Shown here: positions 26,506 to 35,813 of the stretch, in pieces
How the letters are laid out: each line of letters opens with the position of its first letter
How positions within the stretch are numbered: the stretch's first letter is position 1
DNA from: an uncultured Pelagibacteraceae bacterium
GTDB lineage: Bacteria > Pseudomonadota > Alphaproteobacteria > Pelagibacterales > Pelagibacteraceae
Assembly (NCBI GenBank): GCA_902615045.1
Contig: CACMNP010000003.1
Span: 1 to 42,500, forward strand
Length of the DNA: 42,500 nucleotides
Direction: 5' to 3'
Translations under genes and position numbers: made by a program
The notes under the pieces: generated by a model
Databases searched by the model: none
What the model saw: only the letters and a program-made list of their open reading frames with translations
What the model was told of the DNA's origin: nothing

Positions 26506-27500
26506 TTTATTAAGTTATAAATTTTTTTTCCTTTTAAAGCATTTAATAAATTGACTGATGCTTTTTCTCTCATTTCAATTACAGATCTTGATGAATAATA
26601 TCCAGAATGTGGATTGATTAATATTCTTGTATTTAAAGATGATTTTTGGTTTTTCCATAATTTAATTAACTTTGAATTAAACGAAGGAGGTTCTTCAGGA
26701 AGCACATCTAGACCTACACCAGCAATTATTTTATTTTTTATACCATAGTAGATATCATCTAAACTATTTATGATCTTGCCTCTAGCTGTATTAATGATTA
26801 TTGTGCCTCTGTTTAATTTATTTATAAATTTTCTATCTATTAAATTTAGTGTCTCTTTTGTTAATACACAATTAATAGATATTATATTAGTCTTCGAAAT
26901 TAGTTCATTCAAACTATTAAATTTTTTAATACCTAGAATTTTTTCTACTCCAGTCTGAACATAAGGATCATAAAAACCTATTTCCATATTAAAGTTTTTT
27001 AGTCTTAGAGATAAAGATGATCCAATTCTTCCTAAGCCGATAATACCAACTCTAAGTTCATTAGATCTTTTAATTGGAAATTCTAAATTTTCGTTTAGTA
27101 CGTTTTGTTGCCATCCTTTTTTGTAGTTTTTGCTACTTTGATTCAAATGAAAAATTTTTCTTGATAACGATAAAATCATTGCTGCAGCAGTATCTGCAAC
27201 TTCCTCTGTCCCATAGTCTGGAGTGTTAGCACAATCTATTCCGTATTTTCTTGCTGCCAAATGATCTATATTATCATATCCTACACCATACCTTACTATA
27301 GCTTTACAATTTTTTAGATTTTTAATTGTTTTTGCAGAAATATTAGTATGCCAGACTAATAGTCCATCTGCTTTATTTATAATTCTAGGCAAATTTTTCT
27401 CAATGGGGCAATTTAGTATATGAACTTTGGCAAAGTTTTTAAATATTTTACTCTCAATTTTTGAGTCCCTAAAATAATCAGTAATAAAAATGTTCTTCAT
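26502..27500 (-). CDS. D-2-hydroxyacid dehydrogenase, CtBP-like
   Basis: A 332-residue NAD-dependent enzyme. IVRYGVGYDNID, PDYGTEEVADTAAAM, GIIGLGRIGSS (Rossmann GxGxxG), INTARGKIIN with the catalytic Arg, GVGLDVLPEEPP with the Glu and INPHSGYYS with the His make the complete Arg-Glu-His set of the D-2-hydroxyacid dehydrogenases; RYGVGYDN and PDYGTEEVAD are typical of the CtBP-like branch. It interconverts a 2-hydroxy acid and a 2-keto acid. It lies four bases downstream of a GAPDH-like gene, recalling the Epd-PdxB pair of vitamin B6 synthesis. The substrate is unknown. Confidence 0.85.
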   Translation of the reverse strand: MKNIFITDYFRDSKIESKIFKNFAKVHILNCPIEKNLPRIINKADGLLVWHTNISAKTIKNLKNCKAIVRYGVGYDNIDHLAARKYGIDCANTPDYGTEEVADTAAAMILSLSRKIFHLNQSSKNYKKGWQQNVLNENLEFPIKRSNELRVGIIGLGRIGSSLSLRLKNFNMEIGFYDPYVQTGVEKILGIKKFNSLNELISKTNIISINCVLTKETLNLIDRKFINKLNRGTIIINTARGKIINSLDDIYYGIKNKIIAGVGLDVLPEEPPSFNSKLIKLWKNQKSSLNTRILINPHSGYYSSRSVIEMREKASVNLLNALKGKKIYNLIN

Positions 27501-27504
27501 TAAA

Positions 27505-28533
27505 TTATTTTAATATTTTTTTTGCTATATCTAAAACTCTATTACTGTATCCCCATTCATTATCATACCAAATAATAATTTTTATATATTTTGATTGAAG
27601 AACATTTAAATAATTAGAGTCTATAACTAACGATTTTGTAGTTCCTAAATGGTCTATTGAAACTAGTTTTTCCTCCTCATATTTGTATATGTTTTTGTTA
27701 TTTTTTGACAAATTTTTTAAAAAAGTTTTAAGTTCTTTTACATTTAAATTTTTTCTTACTTTAATTGAAATGTCAGATCCACAAACAATATTTGTGGGTA
27801 CTCTAAAAGAGATACCAGATAATTTATTTTTAATATTCGGCAATATTTTTTCTACAGCACTCACTGAGGTCGTATTTTTTGGTATAAGACTTAATGTGGA
27901 ATTTCTGCCTAAAGAGTAATCTTTCCACTTGTGGGTAGGATTAGAAACTGACTTTAGAGATCCATCTAATAAATTCTGATAAGAAAGTATTGAGTGTAAA
28001 GTGGTTATGAAACCATTTTCTATTTTATATTTTTCATCAATTTCTTTTAAAATTGGAGAAAGTGCTGAAGCATCACAAATACTTGTGCTTATAATGTTAT
28101 GCTTTTTACTATTATATTTGTTTTCGTTAGCACCTAATACCATATAGAAATCAGGACCACTATTTGGTGAGTGTGTTAGTAACACTTTTTTTACACCACT
28201 CCTTAAGATAGATTTTGATTTTTTTATGTTTCTAGAAAGACCAGTTGCATCTATCAAGATATCGATTTTGTCTTTACTCCAAGGAACTTTCTCAATTTTA
28301 TCTAATGTGTAAAGCTTAATGCTATTATTGTTAACAGATAATTTTTTTTTTTTTAAAACGATATCTTTTTCAAATTGTCCATAAATTGAATCGTATTTTA
28401 ATAAGTAGGCTAAATTTTTTTTGTCCTCGTCTATATCATTGATAGCTACAATCTTTAGGTCCTCCATAGTAGAAGCTATTCTTGTTAATGCTCTACCTAT
28501 TCGCCCAAAGCCATTAATTCCAACTCTTATCAT
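27505..28533 (-). CDS. Divergent glyceraldehyde-3-phosphate dehydrogenase-like protein
   Basis: A 342-residue protein aligning with GAPDH over its full length: VGINGFGRIGR at 4-14, ILIDATGLS, then the active-site block. GAPDH has S-A-S-C-T-T-N-C-L-A-P; here residues 150-160 read TSICDASALSP, keeping the nucleophilic Cys153 but changing T-T-N to D-A-S. The partner His180 (TTLHSILSYQ), SGISFRVPTN and the C-terminal IIWYDNEWGYSNRVLD are kept. It therefore probably still oxidises an aldehyde, perhaps of a different sugar phosphate. Location in a polysaccharide island, ahead of a 2-hydroxyacid dehydrogenase, argues against simple housekeeping glycolysis. Confidence 0.85.
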   Translation of the reverse strand: MIRVGINGFGRIGRALTRIASTMEDLKIVAINDIDEDKKNLAYLLKYDSIYGQFEKDIVLKKKKLSVNNNSIKLYTLDKIEKVPWSKDKIDILIDATGLSRNIKKSKSILRSGVKKVLLTHSPNSGPDFYMVLGANENKYNSKKHNIISTSICDASALSPILKEIDEKYKIENGFITTLHSILSYQNLLDGSLKSVSNPTHKWKDYSLGRNSTLSLIPKNTTSVSAVEKILPNIKNKLSGISFRVPTNIVCGSDISIKVRKNLNVKELKTFLKNLSKNNKNIYKYEEEKLVSIDHLGTTKSLVIDSNYLNVLQSKYIKIIIWYDNEWGYSNRVLDIAKKILK

Positions 28534-28575
28534 TAAAATAATTAATATATTAACACTTGTTTAAAACAAGTACAT

Positions 28576-30414
28576 TTATTCAAATAAACTCTCTAGTTTT
28601 GTTGATTCGTTAATGTCACCCGACGAATTGTATCTTAACCATATCACTAAAATAATGATGGAAATTAGTGGTCCATAATTTTCTTTTGTACAGTCTAAAA
28701 AGTTATTCTCTATATCGAATGCTAACTCTTTCGATATATATTTTTCTATTATATATTTATTTTTTACTAAAAAATTTTTTGCTCCGATTAAAGTTTTTTC
28801 GTCATCAAATAAATAATTAAATCTAATAACTGGTCCTTTTTTTGGTGAGTCGCTGCTCACATAATTTGGGTAATGTTTTTTTAAAATTTTTCTTAGTAGA
28901 TCTTTATTTATATCTTTTTTCTTTGATGAAATAGATAAGCAGTGTTCAAAAAAACTTTTATCAAGAAATGGTGACCTATTTTCTATTGAGTTTTTCATAC
29001 AAGCTAAATCGAAAATAGTTAATTGATGATTCATAACTCCAAATATATTTAAAAAATCTAACATGTTTCGAAAATCATTGGAAAAAGTTTTTTTGTAATT
29101 TCTTATTATTTTATTCATTGATTCATTTACTAAAATTTTGCTGTTTTGTTGAATTTTTAATTTTTTTTTTTTAAAAAATTGATGACCTAAGGAGGTTAAA
29201 TGTAAATAATATGGAAAGAATAAATAATTAACTATTTTATTTTCAAAATTTTTAAAAAAGAAATTGGTTTTACTAAACAATGAAACAATTCTATTTTTAA
29301 TAAAATTTTTTCCAATATATCTAGATTGCCATTCATAACCTCCAAAACACTCATCACCTCCAATTCCAGAGAGAATTACTTTACAATTTTTTTTTTTTGC
29401 CTCATTAGACAATGCATAAGCAATTATATATCCAGTATCTAAAATTGGTTGATCCATTCCACAAATTATTTTAATTAAATTGTTATTCAGAAATTTTTTA
29501 TCAATAATTACAAAATTATTTTCGACATTTAGATTTTTTGTATTCTCTACTATTTTTTCTTTATCATCTGTTGTATTTTCATTTTTATTGTCAAATTTTA
29601 ATATTGCAGTAAATGTATTAATTCTTTTTTTACAAATATTACTCAATATCTGAAGTATTATATTTGAATCTAGGCCACCACTAAGAAAAACGCCTATATC
29701 AACATCAGCCATAAGCCTTTTTTTCACAGAATTTTGAAGTAGTGAATTTATCTGATTTATTTGGTTATTTTTTTTTTCGATCAAATTTATATTAGGTTTA
29801 TACCACTGCTTTAACTTTATAGATTTATTATAATATTCTAAATAGTAGCCTGGTGGTAATGCCTTAATATTTTTATAAACTGTTCTGTCAAAAAATCTGT
29901 AATGTGCACTTAATAAAAATTGAATATTTTCTTTTCTAATTTCAAAATTATTGACAAACCTGGCCTCAGATGAAAAACAAAATGGTTCATTGTTATAATA
30001 CAGTGGTTTTTTTCCAAACGCATCTTTAATTAAGAAAACTTTCTTTTTCTCGTCGTCTATTATGGCCATTGAAAACATGCCATCTAAATTTTTTACAAAT
30101 TCAATGCCAAACTTATGATATAATCTCGGAACTATTTCACAGTCAGAATTAGAAATAAAATTTTTATTTTTAAAATACTTTTCCTTTAAATCTTTATGAT
30201 TATATATTTCACCATTTATAAATGCTGTGATTTTTTTAAATGTAAAAGGTTGATTTCCGTTTGATGAAAGATCATTTATTGACAATCTATGAAATTTTAT
30301 TGTCCAATTTACTCCTTCTTTTATCGTAGTGTTATCTGGACCTCTGTGCTCGATAGATCCAATGTTAGAAAGATAATTTTTGTTATGATCAACTATTCCT
30401 GTAAATCCACACAT
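28576..30414 (-). CDS. asnB: Asparagine synthase-type glutamine-hydrolysing amidotransferase
   Basis: A 612-residue two-domain enzyme. The N-terminal MCGFTGIVDH begins with Cys2, the nucleophile of the class II glutaminase, followed by SIEHRGPDNT and ITAFINGEIYNHK. The synthetase domain has DVGVFLSGGLDSNII (here DIGVFLSGGLDS), the ATP PP-loop, and later ILSGIGGDECFGGYEW. In polysaccharide clusters such proteins usually amidate a uronic acid of the repeat, and a sugar dehydrogenase is present at 11770; free asparagine synthesis is the alternative. It is adjacent to the ABC transporter gene with no gap. Confidence 0.9.
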   Translation of the reverse strand: MCGFTGIVDHNKNYLSNIGSIEHRGPDNTTIKEGVNWTIKFHRLSINDLSSNGNQPFTFKKITAFINGEIYNHKDLKEKYFKNKNFISNSDCEIVPRLYHKFGIEFVKNLDGMFSMAIIDDEKKKVFLIKDAFGKKPLYYNNEPFCFSSEARFVNNFEIRKENIQFLLSAHYRFFDRTVYKNIKALPPGYYLEYYNKSIKLKQWYKPNINLIEKKNNQINQINSLLQNSVKKRLMADVDIGVFLSGGLDSNIILQILSNICKKRINTFTAILKFDNKNENTTDDKEKIVENTKNLNVENNFVIIDKKFLNNNLIKIICGMDQPILDTGYIIAYALSNEAKKKNCKVILSGIGGDECFGGYEWQSRYIGKNFIKNRIVSLFSKTNFFFKNFENKIVNYLFFPYYLHLTSLGHQFFKKKKLKIQQNSKILVNESMNKIIRNYKKTFSNDFRNMLDFLNIFGVMNHQLTIFDLACMKNSIENRSPFLDKSFFEHCLSISSKKKDINKDLLRKILKKHYPNYVSSDSPKKGPVIRFNYLFDDEKTLIGAKNFLVKNKYIIEKYISKELAFDIENNFLDCTKENYGPLISIIILVIWLRYNSSGDINESTKLESLFE

Positions 30415-32148
30415 TTATTTATTGTTAATTATGTTTGTCTCCAATAAGTTTTTATCTCTTAACTCATATATTATGTCACAATATTTTAATGCTTCTTTAT
30501 TGTGGGAAATCAAAATTTTTGTAGTATTTTTTAAATTATATATTGTTTTTAATATTTCGTTTTCATTTTTTAGATCAAGTGCACTTGTAACTTCATCTAA
30601 TAACAAAATTTTTGGCTTCATGTACAATGTTCTAGCTAAAGAAATTCTCTGACGCTCACCTCCAGAAATTTTTAATCCTCGTTCACCCAATTGTAAATTT
30701 CCTGCATCTTTTAAATTCGACACAAAATGGTTTAAATTTGCTGCGTTTATTGAGGTTTCAAAATTTTTAAAATTAACATTTTTAGAGTCTTCACCAAATG
30801 CAATATTTTCTAATAATGATCCTTCCAAAATCATAGCATCTTGTGGCATGTATCCAATCATATTTTGCCAACTTTTTGTATTTTGTTTATTCAAGATATA
30901 TTTTTTATCTATAATAATTTCTCCATTTGTAGGTGGTAATATACCTGAAAACAAATCAAAAAAAGTACTTTTCCCAAGACCTGAACTACCAAATATTCCA
31001 ACAAAACTATTTTTATAAATTTTAAGATTAAGTTGATTAAAAATAATTTTCTCGCTTTCAAAATGTGTAAAATTTATATTTTTAAACTCTATTGAATCTC
31101 TAAAAATAACTTCTTTATCTATATTATTTTTTGGAATGTCTAAATTTTTTTTTATTTCATATCTATTTTTTGTAATTTCATCAAGAGCTGGAATTTCAAA
31201 TCTTATATTTTGTAATGCACTCAACAATTTACTTAATGATGGAATTAACCTAATAGTGCCAGCAGCATATATTGCCAAGATATAAATTAAATTTTGTAAA
31301 TTTTCTGAAAAAAAAATACAGAATAACAATAAAATTGAAATTAATATAAATTCATAAAATAGTCTTGGTGTTTGAGCAGCTATATTAAATTTCATATGGG
31401 ATTTCGATGAAATTTTATTATTAAAATTAAATTTTTGGAAAAAGAAACTTTCTCTACTATATAATTTTAATAACTTTATGTTATCGAAAATTTCACGAAG
31501 ATTTTTCATATTATTCCCCTCAAAATCTATTCTTAATTCTCCTAATCTATTAATATATTTTTTTGAAAGATTCATATAAATGGAACCAATCACTACAAGT
31601 AGACCAAAAATGAAAATTGCAGATTTTAAATCGATAAAAATCAGTAAAGTTACAATTGATAAAATCATTACTAGTTCTGAAAAAAGAGATAGAATCATAG
31701 CAATAACACCCATGATTATTCTTGGCACTTCTTGAGAAATATTTCTGAGTAATATTGAAGAATTATTTTTAATAAAGAATTGATAATCTTGATTTAAATA
31801 TTCATTTAATTTTTTTTTTGCCAAATATACTCTTAGATCAAAAATAATTTTTTGGTAAAAGTGAATAGTTGTATAATTAATAAAAAATTTTAATACAAAT
31901 ATCCCAATCATGAAGTATAAAATTTGAGTAACATTATTTTCTTCAATCGAAATAAAGTTACCTAAGATATCATTTAATTTTGTGATAAATACGCCATTCT
32001 GATTGATAAAAAGATCCAATAGTGGCAATATTGAAGAAATAGCAGCTATTTCAATTATTGAATTAAAAATTGATATAATAGCAAAATAAAAATAACTTAA
32101 CCTTAGATTGACCGAACTAATAGACCAAATTTTTTCTAAGGTTTGCAA
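30415..32148 (-). CDS. ABC transporter, fused permease and ATPase (PglK/MsbA type flippase)
   Basis: A 577-residue half-transporter. Residues about 15-310 hold six hydrophobic helices (ABC membrane domain type 1). The ATPase domain has FGSSGLGKSTFF (Walker A), GYMPQDAMILEGS (Q-loop), ISGGERQRISLARTLY (signature), PKILLLDEVTSALD (Walker B) and ILISHNKEAL (H-loop). Such proteins, like Campylobacter PglK, flip undecaprenyl-linked oligosaccharides, and no Wzx is visible in this window, so it may be the flippase for this glycan. The start is TTG 32148. Confidence 0.85.
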   Translation of the reverse strand: MQTLEKIWSISSVNLRLSYFYFAIISIFNSIIEIAAISSILPLLDLFINQNGVFITKLNDILGNFISIEENNVTQILYFMIGIFVLKFFINYTTIHFYQKIIFDLRVYLAKKKLNEYLNQDYQFFIKNNSSILLRNISQEVPRIIMGVIAMILSLFSELVMILSIVTLLIFIDLKSAIFIFGLLVVIGSIYMNLSKKYINRLGELRIDFEGNNMKNLREIFDNIKLLKLYSRESFFFQKFNFNNKISSKSHMKFNIAAQTPRLFYEFILISILLLFCIFFSENLQNLIYILAIYAAGTIRLIPSLSKLLSALQNIRFEIPALDEITKNRYEIKKNLDIPKNNIDKEVIFRDSIEFKNINFTHFESEKIIFNQLNLKIYKNSFVGIFGSSGLGKSTFFDLFSGILPPTNGEIIIDKKYILNKQNTKSWQNMIGYMPQDAMILEGSLLENIAFGEDSKNVNFKNFETSINAANLNHFVSNLKDAGNLQLGERGLKISGGERQRISLARTLYMKPKILLLDEVTSALDLKNENEILKTIYNLKNTTKILISHNKEALKYCDIIYELRDKNLLETNIINNK

Positions 32149-32149
32149 A

Positions 32150-33241
32150 TTAATACGAAAAGTTGTTATTGATTTTAAAAGTTTTAGGAATTTCTGTTAT
32201 ACTTAAGAATTGATAAGTATCAAAAGGTATTGTGTTAAACACATCATTTTTTTTTAAAAAATCTAATAAATCTGTATTCATGTATTTTTTTTTTATTAAT
32301 CTTTTTAAAGATATTAAGTTTGCAGATCCAACTAATAAAGATATCAAATCTAATATATTCACAAACTTTTCATTATTTTTTATTTGAAAAATTTTTCTAT
32401 TAGTAATTATTCTTTGCGATAACACAGATAGTGCAAATGAGAAAGGCATAGATTTAGTATCAAGCATGCTTGAAACATGTTTAATAATATGAAATTCGTC
32501 ATAACGATCAATATTTTCCAATATAAATCTAACAATATTATTATATAAATTGAAGTTTTTATATATTTGCTCGTCATCAAAATTTGTGAATTGACTTTTG
32601 AGATTTGTATTTTGGCTTTTATTAAAATTTCTTGTTTGTTCAAGTTCATAGATTTCAGAAGTGATTTTCAATTGAATTGCGACTGAAATTTGATTAGATA
32701 TATTTAAATTTCCCTTGTGTACTCTCTTAGCATTCCAGTAAAATACATTTCCTTGACTTGCTTTAATTCTATCTTGTAAGAATTTAGGCATACCAATTTT
32801 AATTATTAGAGACGAGAATTTATCAATTATTTTATTTTGAAATTTATAAATAGAAAGTGCATCATACTTATAATCTGTAACCGGCAGCCAACATGTATAA
32901 AAATCATTTTGATGACCATCTTTATGGAATCCTCCATCTTCAGAATAATCATAAGATAAATGTATCATTGGGTAGGGAAGTGAAATCCATTCAATATTTT
33001 TTTTGTTGGGAAACTTTGATTTAAAATCATTTTTGATTAAATCAACTAATTCATTAGTATGTTCAGAGTATCTAATTAGTCCTCTTGTAAAAGATTTTTT
33101 AATTTCATAATCTAAAGCTTCATTTTTTTCCCAATTTGATTTTAAATCAATACTTAAGAATATATTTTTTACATAAATTTCAATTTTTTTTGTTAAAATT
33201 TCTAATTCTTTATTTTTATGGGTGCCTATATTGATGTTCAT
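32150..33241 (-). CDS. Putative 2-oxoglutarate/Fe(II) dioxygenase-like (PhyH-type fold) protein
   Basis: A 363-residue protein. Residues 92-190 look like a double-stranded beta-helix oxygenase: HLSYDYSEDGGFHKDGHQND contains H106-x-D108, CWLPVTDYKYDALSIYK is the following strand pair, and GNVFYWNAKRVHKGNLN supplies His175. Together they form a plausible HxD...H iron site. The arginine that normally binds 2-oxoglutarate after the second His is not obvious in NQISVAIQLK, so cosubstrate use is uncertain. The C-terminal 150 residues are helical and unassigned. It lies between the ABC flippase and the LIC12162-type transferase in one operon and may hydroxylate a sugar, lipid or other glycan substituent. 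Confidence 0.5.
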   Translation of the reverse strand: MNINIGTHKNKELEILTKKIEIYVKNIFLSIDLKSNWEKNEALDYEIKKSFTRGLIRYSEHTNELVDLIKNDFKSKFPNKKNIEWISLPYPMIHLSYDYSEDGGFHKDGHQNDFYTCWLPVTDYKYDALSIYKFQNKIIDKFSSLIIKIGMPKFLQDRIKASQGNVFYWNAKRVHKGNLNISNQISVAIQLKITSEIYELEQTRNFNKSQNTNLKSQFTNFDDEQIYKNFNLYNNIVRFILENIDRYDEFHIIKHVSSMLDTKSMPFSFALSVLSQRIITNRKIFQIKNNEKFVNILDLISLLVGSANLISLKRLIKKKYMNTDLLDFLKKNDVFNTIPFDTYQFLSITEIPKTFKINNNFSY

Positions 33242-33275
33242 ATTTTTTTATAACAAATGTATTTATTAATGTGTA

Positions 33276-35036
33276 TCAATTTTTTATGATTTTCATAAAT
33301 TGTTTATAATATCTCTCATAATCATCAGATATAAAATTTAATTTAAATTTATTAAATAATTTATCTTTCTGCATTTTTGTCCACCATATATCTATAGATT
33401 TATGATTAGAATTAATAAATTTTGAAAGAGAAGAATGATTATAATATAAAAAATTTTTTTTTTTAAAGTGATTAAAATATTTATTGGTTGCTCTCCTGAA
33501 GACTGTATGTTTTTTATTCCAGAAAATGACACTTGGAATATTACATTTTATTGCCTCTAAATAAGCTGTGCCAGAATAAGTTGTAACTACTAATTTTGCA
33601 TTTTTAAATAATTCAAAAACAGATTTTTCAGTATTTATAATTTTAATTTCTTTAAAATTTTTCCTAAAAGGAAATGAAAATTTTTTGAATAAAATTTCAT
33701 CTTTTTGCCTAAATTTTAGTATAACTTTTTTTTTTAACTCAGGTTTAAGATTATTTATTAAATTATATATTTCATTTAATTGTTTATAATTTTGACTGAT
33801 AGATGGGATAGACTGATAATGTTGAAAGCCATAACGAAAACCGTTTACAATTATAATTATATTGCTAGATTTTTTTCTAGAAAAACTGTCTTTCCCCAAA
33901 TTTAAGGCACTTGTTGGTATTATTTTATTTTTATGATCAGAATTATTTAATCGAAATTTACTATTCCAACCAAAAGTTAAAAAATAGTCTGAATTATCAA
34001 TTTCTAAATTTTCATTTGGATATATTTCAAGTTGGCCATAGTTGCCACCATGTTGTGTGGTTATTAGCTTAGATCCGCTTCTATATTTTTCAGCTAAAAA
34101 AATATTCTTTAATGAATTTATTGAAGGAATATAAAAATAATATTTAGATTTAATCTTGTTTAAATTTTGAATTTTTTTCAAATTTTCATTAAATCCTTCA
34201 ATAAAAATTAAAGGTAGTAATTTTGGTAAATTTTTTGAAATAAAATTTTCAAATTTATTCTTTTTTTTAAATTCTATATTCCAATCACGTAAACTTTTAT
34301 TGTAAGAAGCTTTAATAATATTGGGAAGCTTTAAATGTATGTAAGGTTTTTTTAACTTTGTAGATAAAACAATATCATGCCTAATATTATAAATATCTAA
34401 AAATAATATTTTAAAGTTCTTTTTAAATAAAAAAATTATTTGTGAAAAAAAATCAATATATTTCTTATACTTGCTTCGTGTAATTTTTAATTCTTTATTA
34501 TTTATTTTTTTTGAAATTTGTGATTTTATTTTTATATGTGTAAATTCTTTTAGTATAAGAGAATAGCAAAAATGATCCCAGATATTTACCTGATATTTAT
34601 CTTTTATATCATCGTATTCATAATGATCATTAAAAATAAAGTCTTCAAAATTTAAATAAAGAGAATTGGTAACAAATTTTTTATTCAATTTTTTTGTATT
34701 TTGAATACATACCCATTTTTCATATAATTCACTTAATATATTTATTAAATAACTTTTTAAAATTAGCCTCCAATATTTAATATCTCTATCAACTTTATTT
34801 ATCTTATTTAATTTTAAAAATAATGGTTTTTCAATTCTTTCATATAAAGCATGTATATACTGATTATGAATTTTTTTTAAATTCACATCATCGTAAGGGT
34901 AATTTAATATTTTGTTTTTATGTTCTATAAATTTATCAAAATCCATACACCAAGGACCAAGATAATTTTTTTTTTTTTTTTTATTTCCAGAACTTAAACT
35001 CGTTAGCTCTAAAAATACCTCTTCTTTAAATCTCAT
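33276..35036 (-). CDS. LIC12162-family putative transferase
   Basis: About 586 residues from ATG 35036, which overlaps the preceding stop as TGATG; a TTG one codon earlier is possible. The N-terminal FLELTSLSSGNKKK ... NYLGPWCMDF matches the start of LIC12162-type putative transferases found in Leptospira and marine surface-polysaccharide clusters, where a L-G-x-W-C segment follows an initial strand. The C-terminal half has ITTQHGGNYGQLE, FLTFGWNSKF and LVVTTYSGTAYLEAIKCNIP, a GT-B-like donor region. It is probably a glycosyl- or polyol-phosphate-transferase, but the activity is unknown. Confidence 0.65.
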   Translation of the reverse strand: MRFKEEVFLELTSLSSGNKKKKKNYLGPWCMDFDKFIEHKNKILNYPYDDVNLKKIHNQYIHALYERIEKPLFLKLNKINKVDRDIKYWRLILKSYLINILSELYEKWVCIQNTKKLNKKFVTNSLYLNFEDFIFNDHYEYDDIKDKYQVNIWDHFCYSLILKEFTHIKIKSQISKKINNKELKITRSKYKKYIDFFSQIIFLFKKNFKILFLDIYNIRHDIVLSTKLKKPYIHLKLPNIIKASYNKSLRDWNIEFKKKNKFENFISKNLPKLLPLIFIEGFNENLKKIQNLNKIKSKYYFYIPSINSLKNIFLAEKYRSGSKLITTQHGGNYGQLEIYPNENLEIDNSDYFLTFGWNSKFRLNNSDHKNKIIPTSALNLGKDSFSRKKSSNIIIIVNGFRYGFQHYQSIPSISQNYKQLNEIYNLINNLKPELKKKVILKFRQKDEILFKKFSFPFRKNFKEIKIINTEKSVFELFKNAKLVVTTYSGTAYLEAIKCNIPSVIFWNKKHTVFRRATNKYFNHFKKKNFLYYNHSSLSKFINSNHKSIDIWWTKMQKDKLFNKFKLNFISDDYERYYKQFMKIIKN

Positions 35037-35626
35037 CAATTCAATAAATGATTTTCAACTTGAGAAAGTATAAAATGGCCAAGAAAAATATGACATTCTT
35101 GAATTCTTGCAACATTCTTACTTCTTATTATTATAGATAAATCGCAATATTTCTTGGCTTTACCACCTCCAGACCCAAGGAATCCAATTGATAATACTTT
35201 TTGCTTATTTGCCTCCTTTAAAACTTTAATTATATTTTTTGAATTACCAGAGGTAGAAATAATTAACAATACATCATGTTTAAATGCTAGAGCTTTAAAA
35301 TTTCTTTCAAAAATATTTTCAAATTTATAATCATTTCCACAAGCAGTTATAGTCGATGTGTCCATAGCAAGTGATATAGCTGGAAAAGGTTTTCTGTTTT
35401 TTTTTGGATTAAGCCTCACTAAAAATTCTGCGACCAAATGTTGTGCGTCTGCAGCTGAACCACCATTTCCACAAATAAGCAATTTTCCATTATTTTTCAT
35501 TTTTTCTGTAATAGACGTAATAATTTTTTGTATTTTATTTACGTCAAAAATAATTTTTTTTTTTGCCTCAATAGACTCTCTCAAATCAAAAGCCAGATTG
35601 TTTTTTACTTTATCTAAATTTTTCAT
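35036..35626 (-). CDS. gmhA: Phosphoheptose isomerase-like SIS-domain protein
   Basis: A 196-residue single SIS domain, the normal GmhA length. GKLLICGNGGSAADAQHLVAEF is the family signature with substrate-contacting Ser and the metal-binding His; MDTSTITACGNDYKFENIF and VLLIISTSGNSKNIIKVLKEA complete the sugar-phosphate site, and RIQECHIFLGHFI holds the C-terminal conserved Glu and His. GmhA converts sedoheptulose 7-phosphate to D-glycero-D-manno-heptose 7-phosphate; DiaA-like roles are an alternative. No gmhB or hldE is in the window. It is coupled to the LIC12162 gene and downstream of a NeuB-type synthase. Confidence 0.85.
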   Translation of the reverse strand: MKNLDKVKNNLAFDLRESIEAKKKIIFDVNKIQKIITSITEKMKNNGKLLICGNGGSAADAQHLVAEFLVRLNPKKNRKPFPAISLAMDTSTITACGNDYKFENIFERNFKALAFKHDVLLIISTSGNSKNIIKVLKEANKQKVLSIGFLGSGGGKAKKYCDLSIIIRSKNVARIQECHIFLGHFILSQVENHLLN

Positions 35627-35811
35627 TTTTTTTCAGATTAAATTTATCCACCCAATTGATTGCGTCATTAATTGTAAAAAATTTATTTTTTTTATACAAG
35701 TCAATATACATTTTTTTAACATTAAGTACTGGTTCTTATAATTTATATCAACCTTTTATGTGTATCTATATTTTGAGATAATTGATTTTCAAAAGATTTC
35801 CTTAATTTCAT
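35610..35811 (-). CDS. Possible small ORF, doubly frameshifted, between neuB-type and gmhA-type genes
   Basis: The 187-base gap is not obviously empty. An ATG at 35811 lies two bases after the TAG of the NeuB-type gene and opens MKLRKSFENQLSQNIDTHK, which stops soon after. If one A is added at each of two A runs (T runs on the plus strand at 35754-35757 and 35711-35717), the reading continues through MYIDLYKKNKFFTINDAIN and ends at 35610, overlapping the gmhA start by 17 bases, for 67 residues in total. The tight fit at both ends is what a real coupled gene would show. I do not recognise the protein. It may equally be decayed or spurious. Confidence 0.3.
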
Positions 35812-35813
35812 TG

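Noticed and set aside
35358..35741. Plus-strand open frame of 127 codons opposite gmhA
   Set aside because: It is antisense to the GmhA-type gene, whose substrate motifs are conserved; the plus product is low-complexity hydrophobic sequence.
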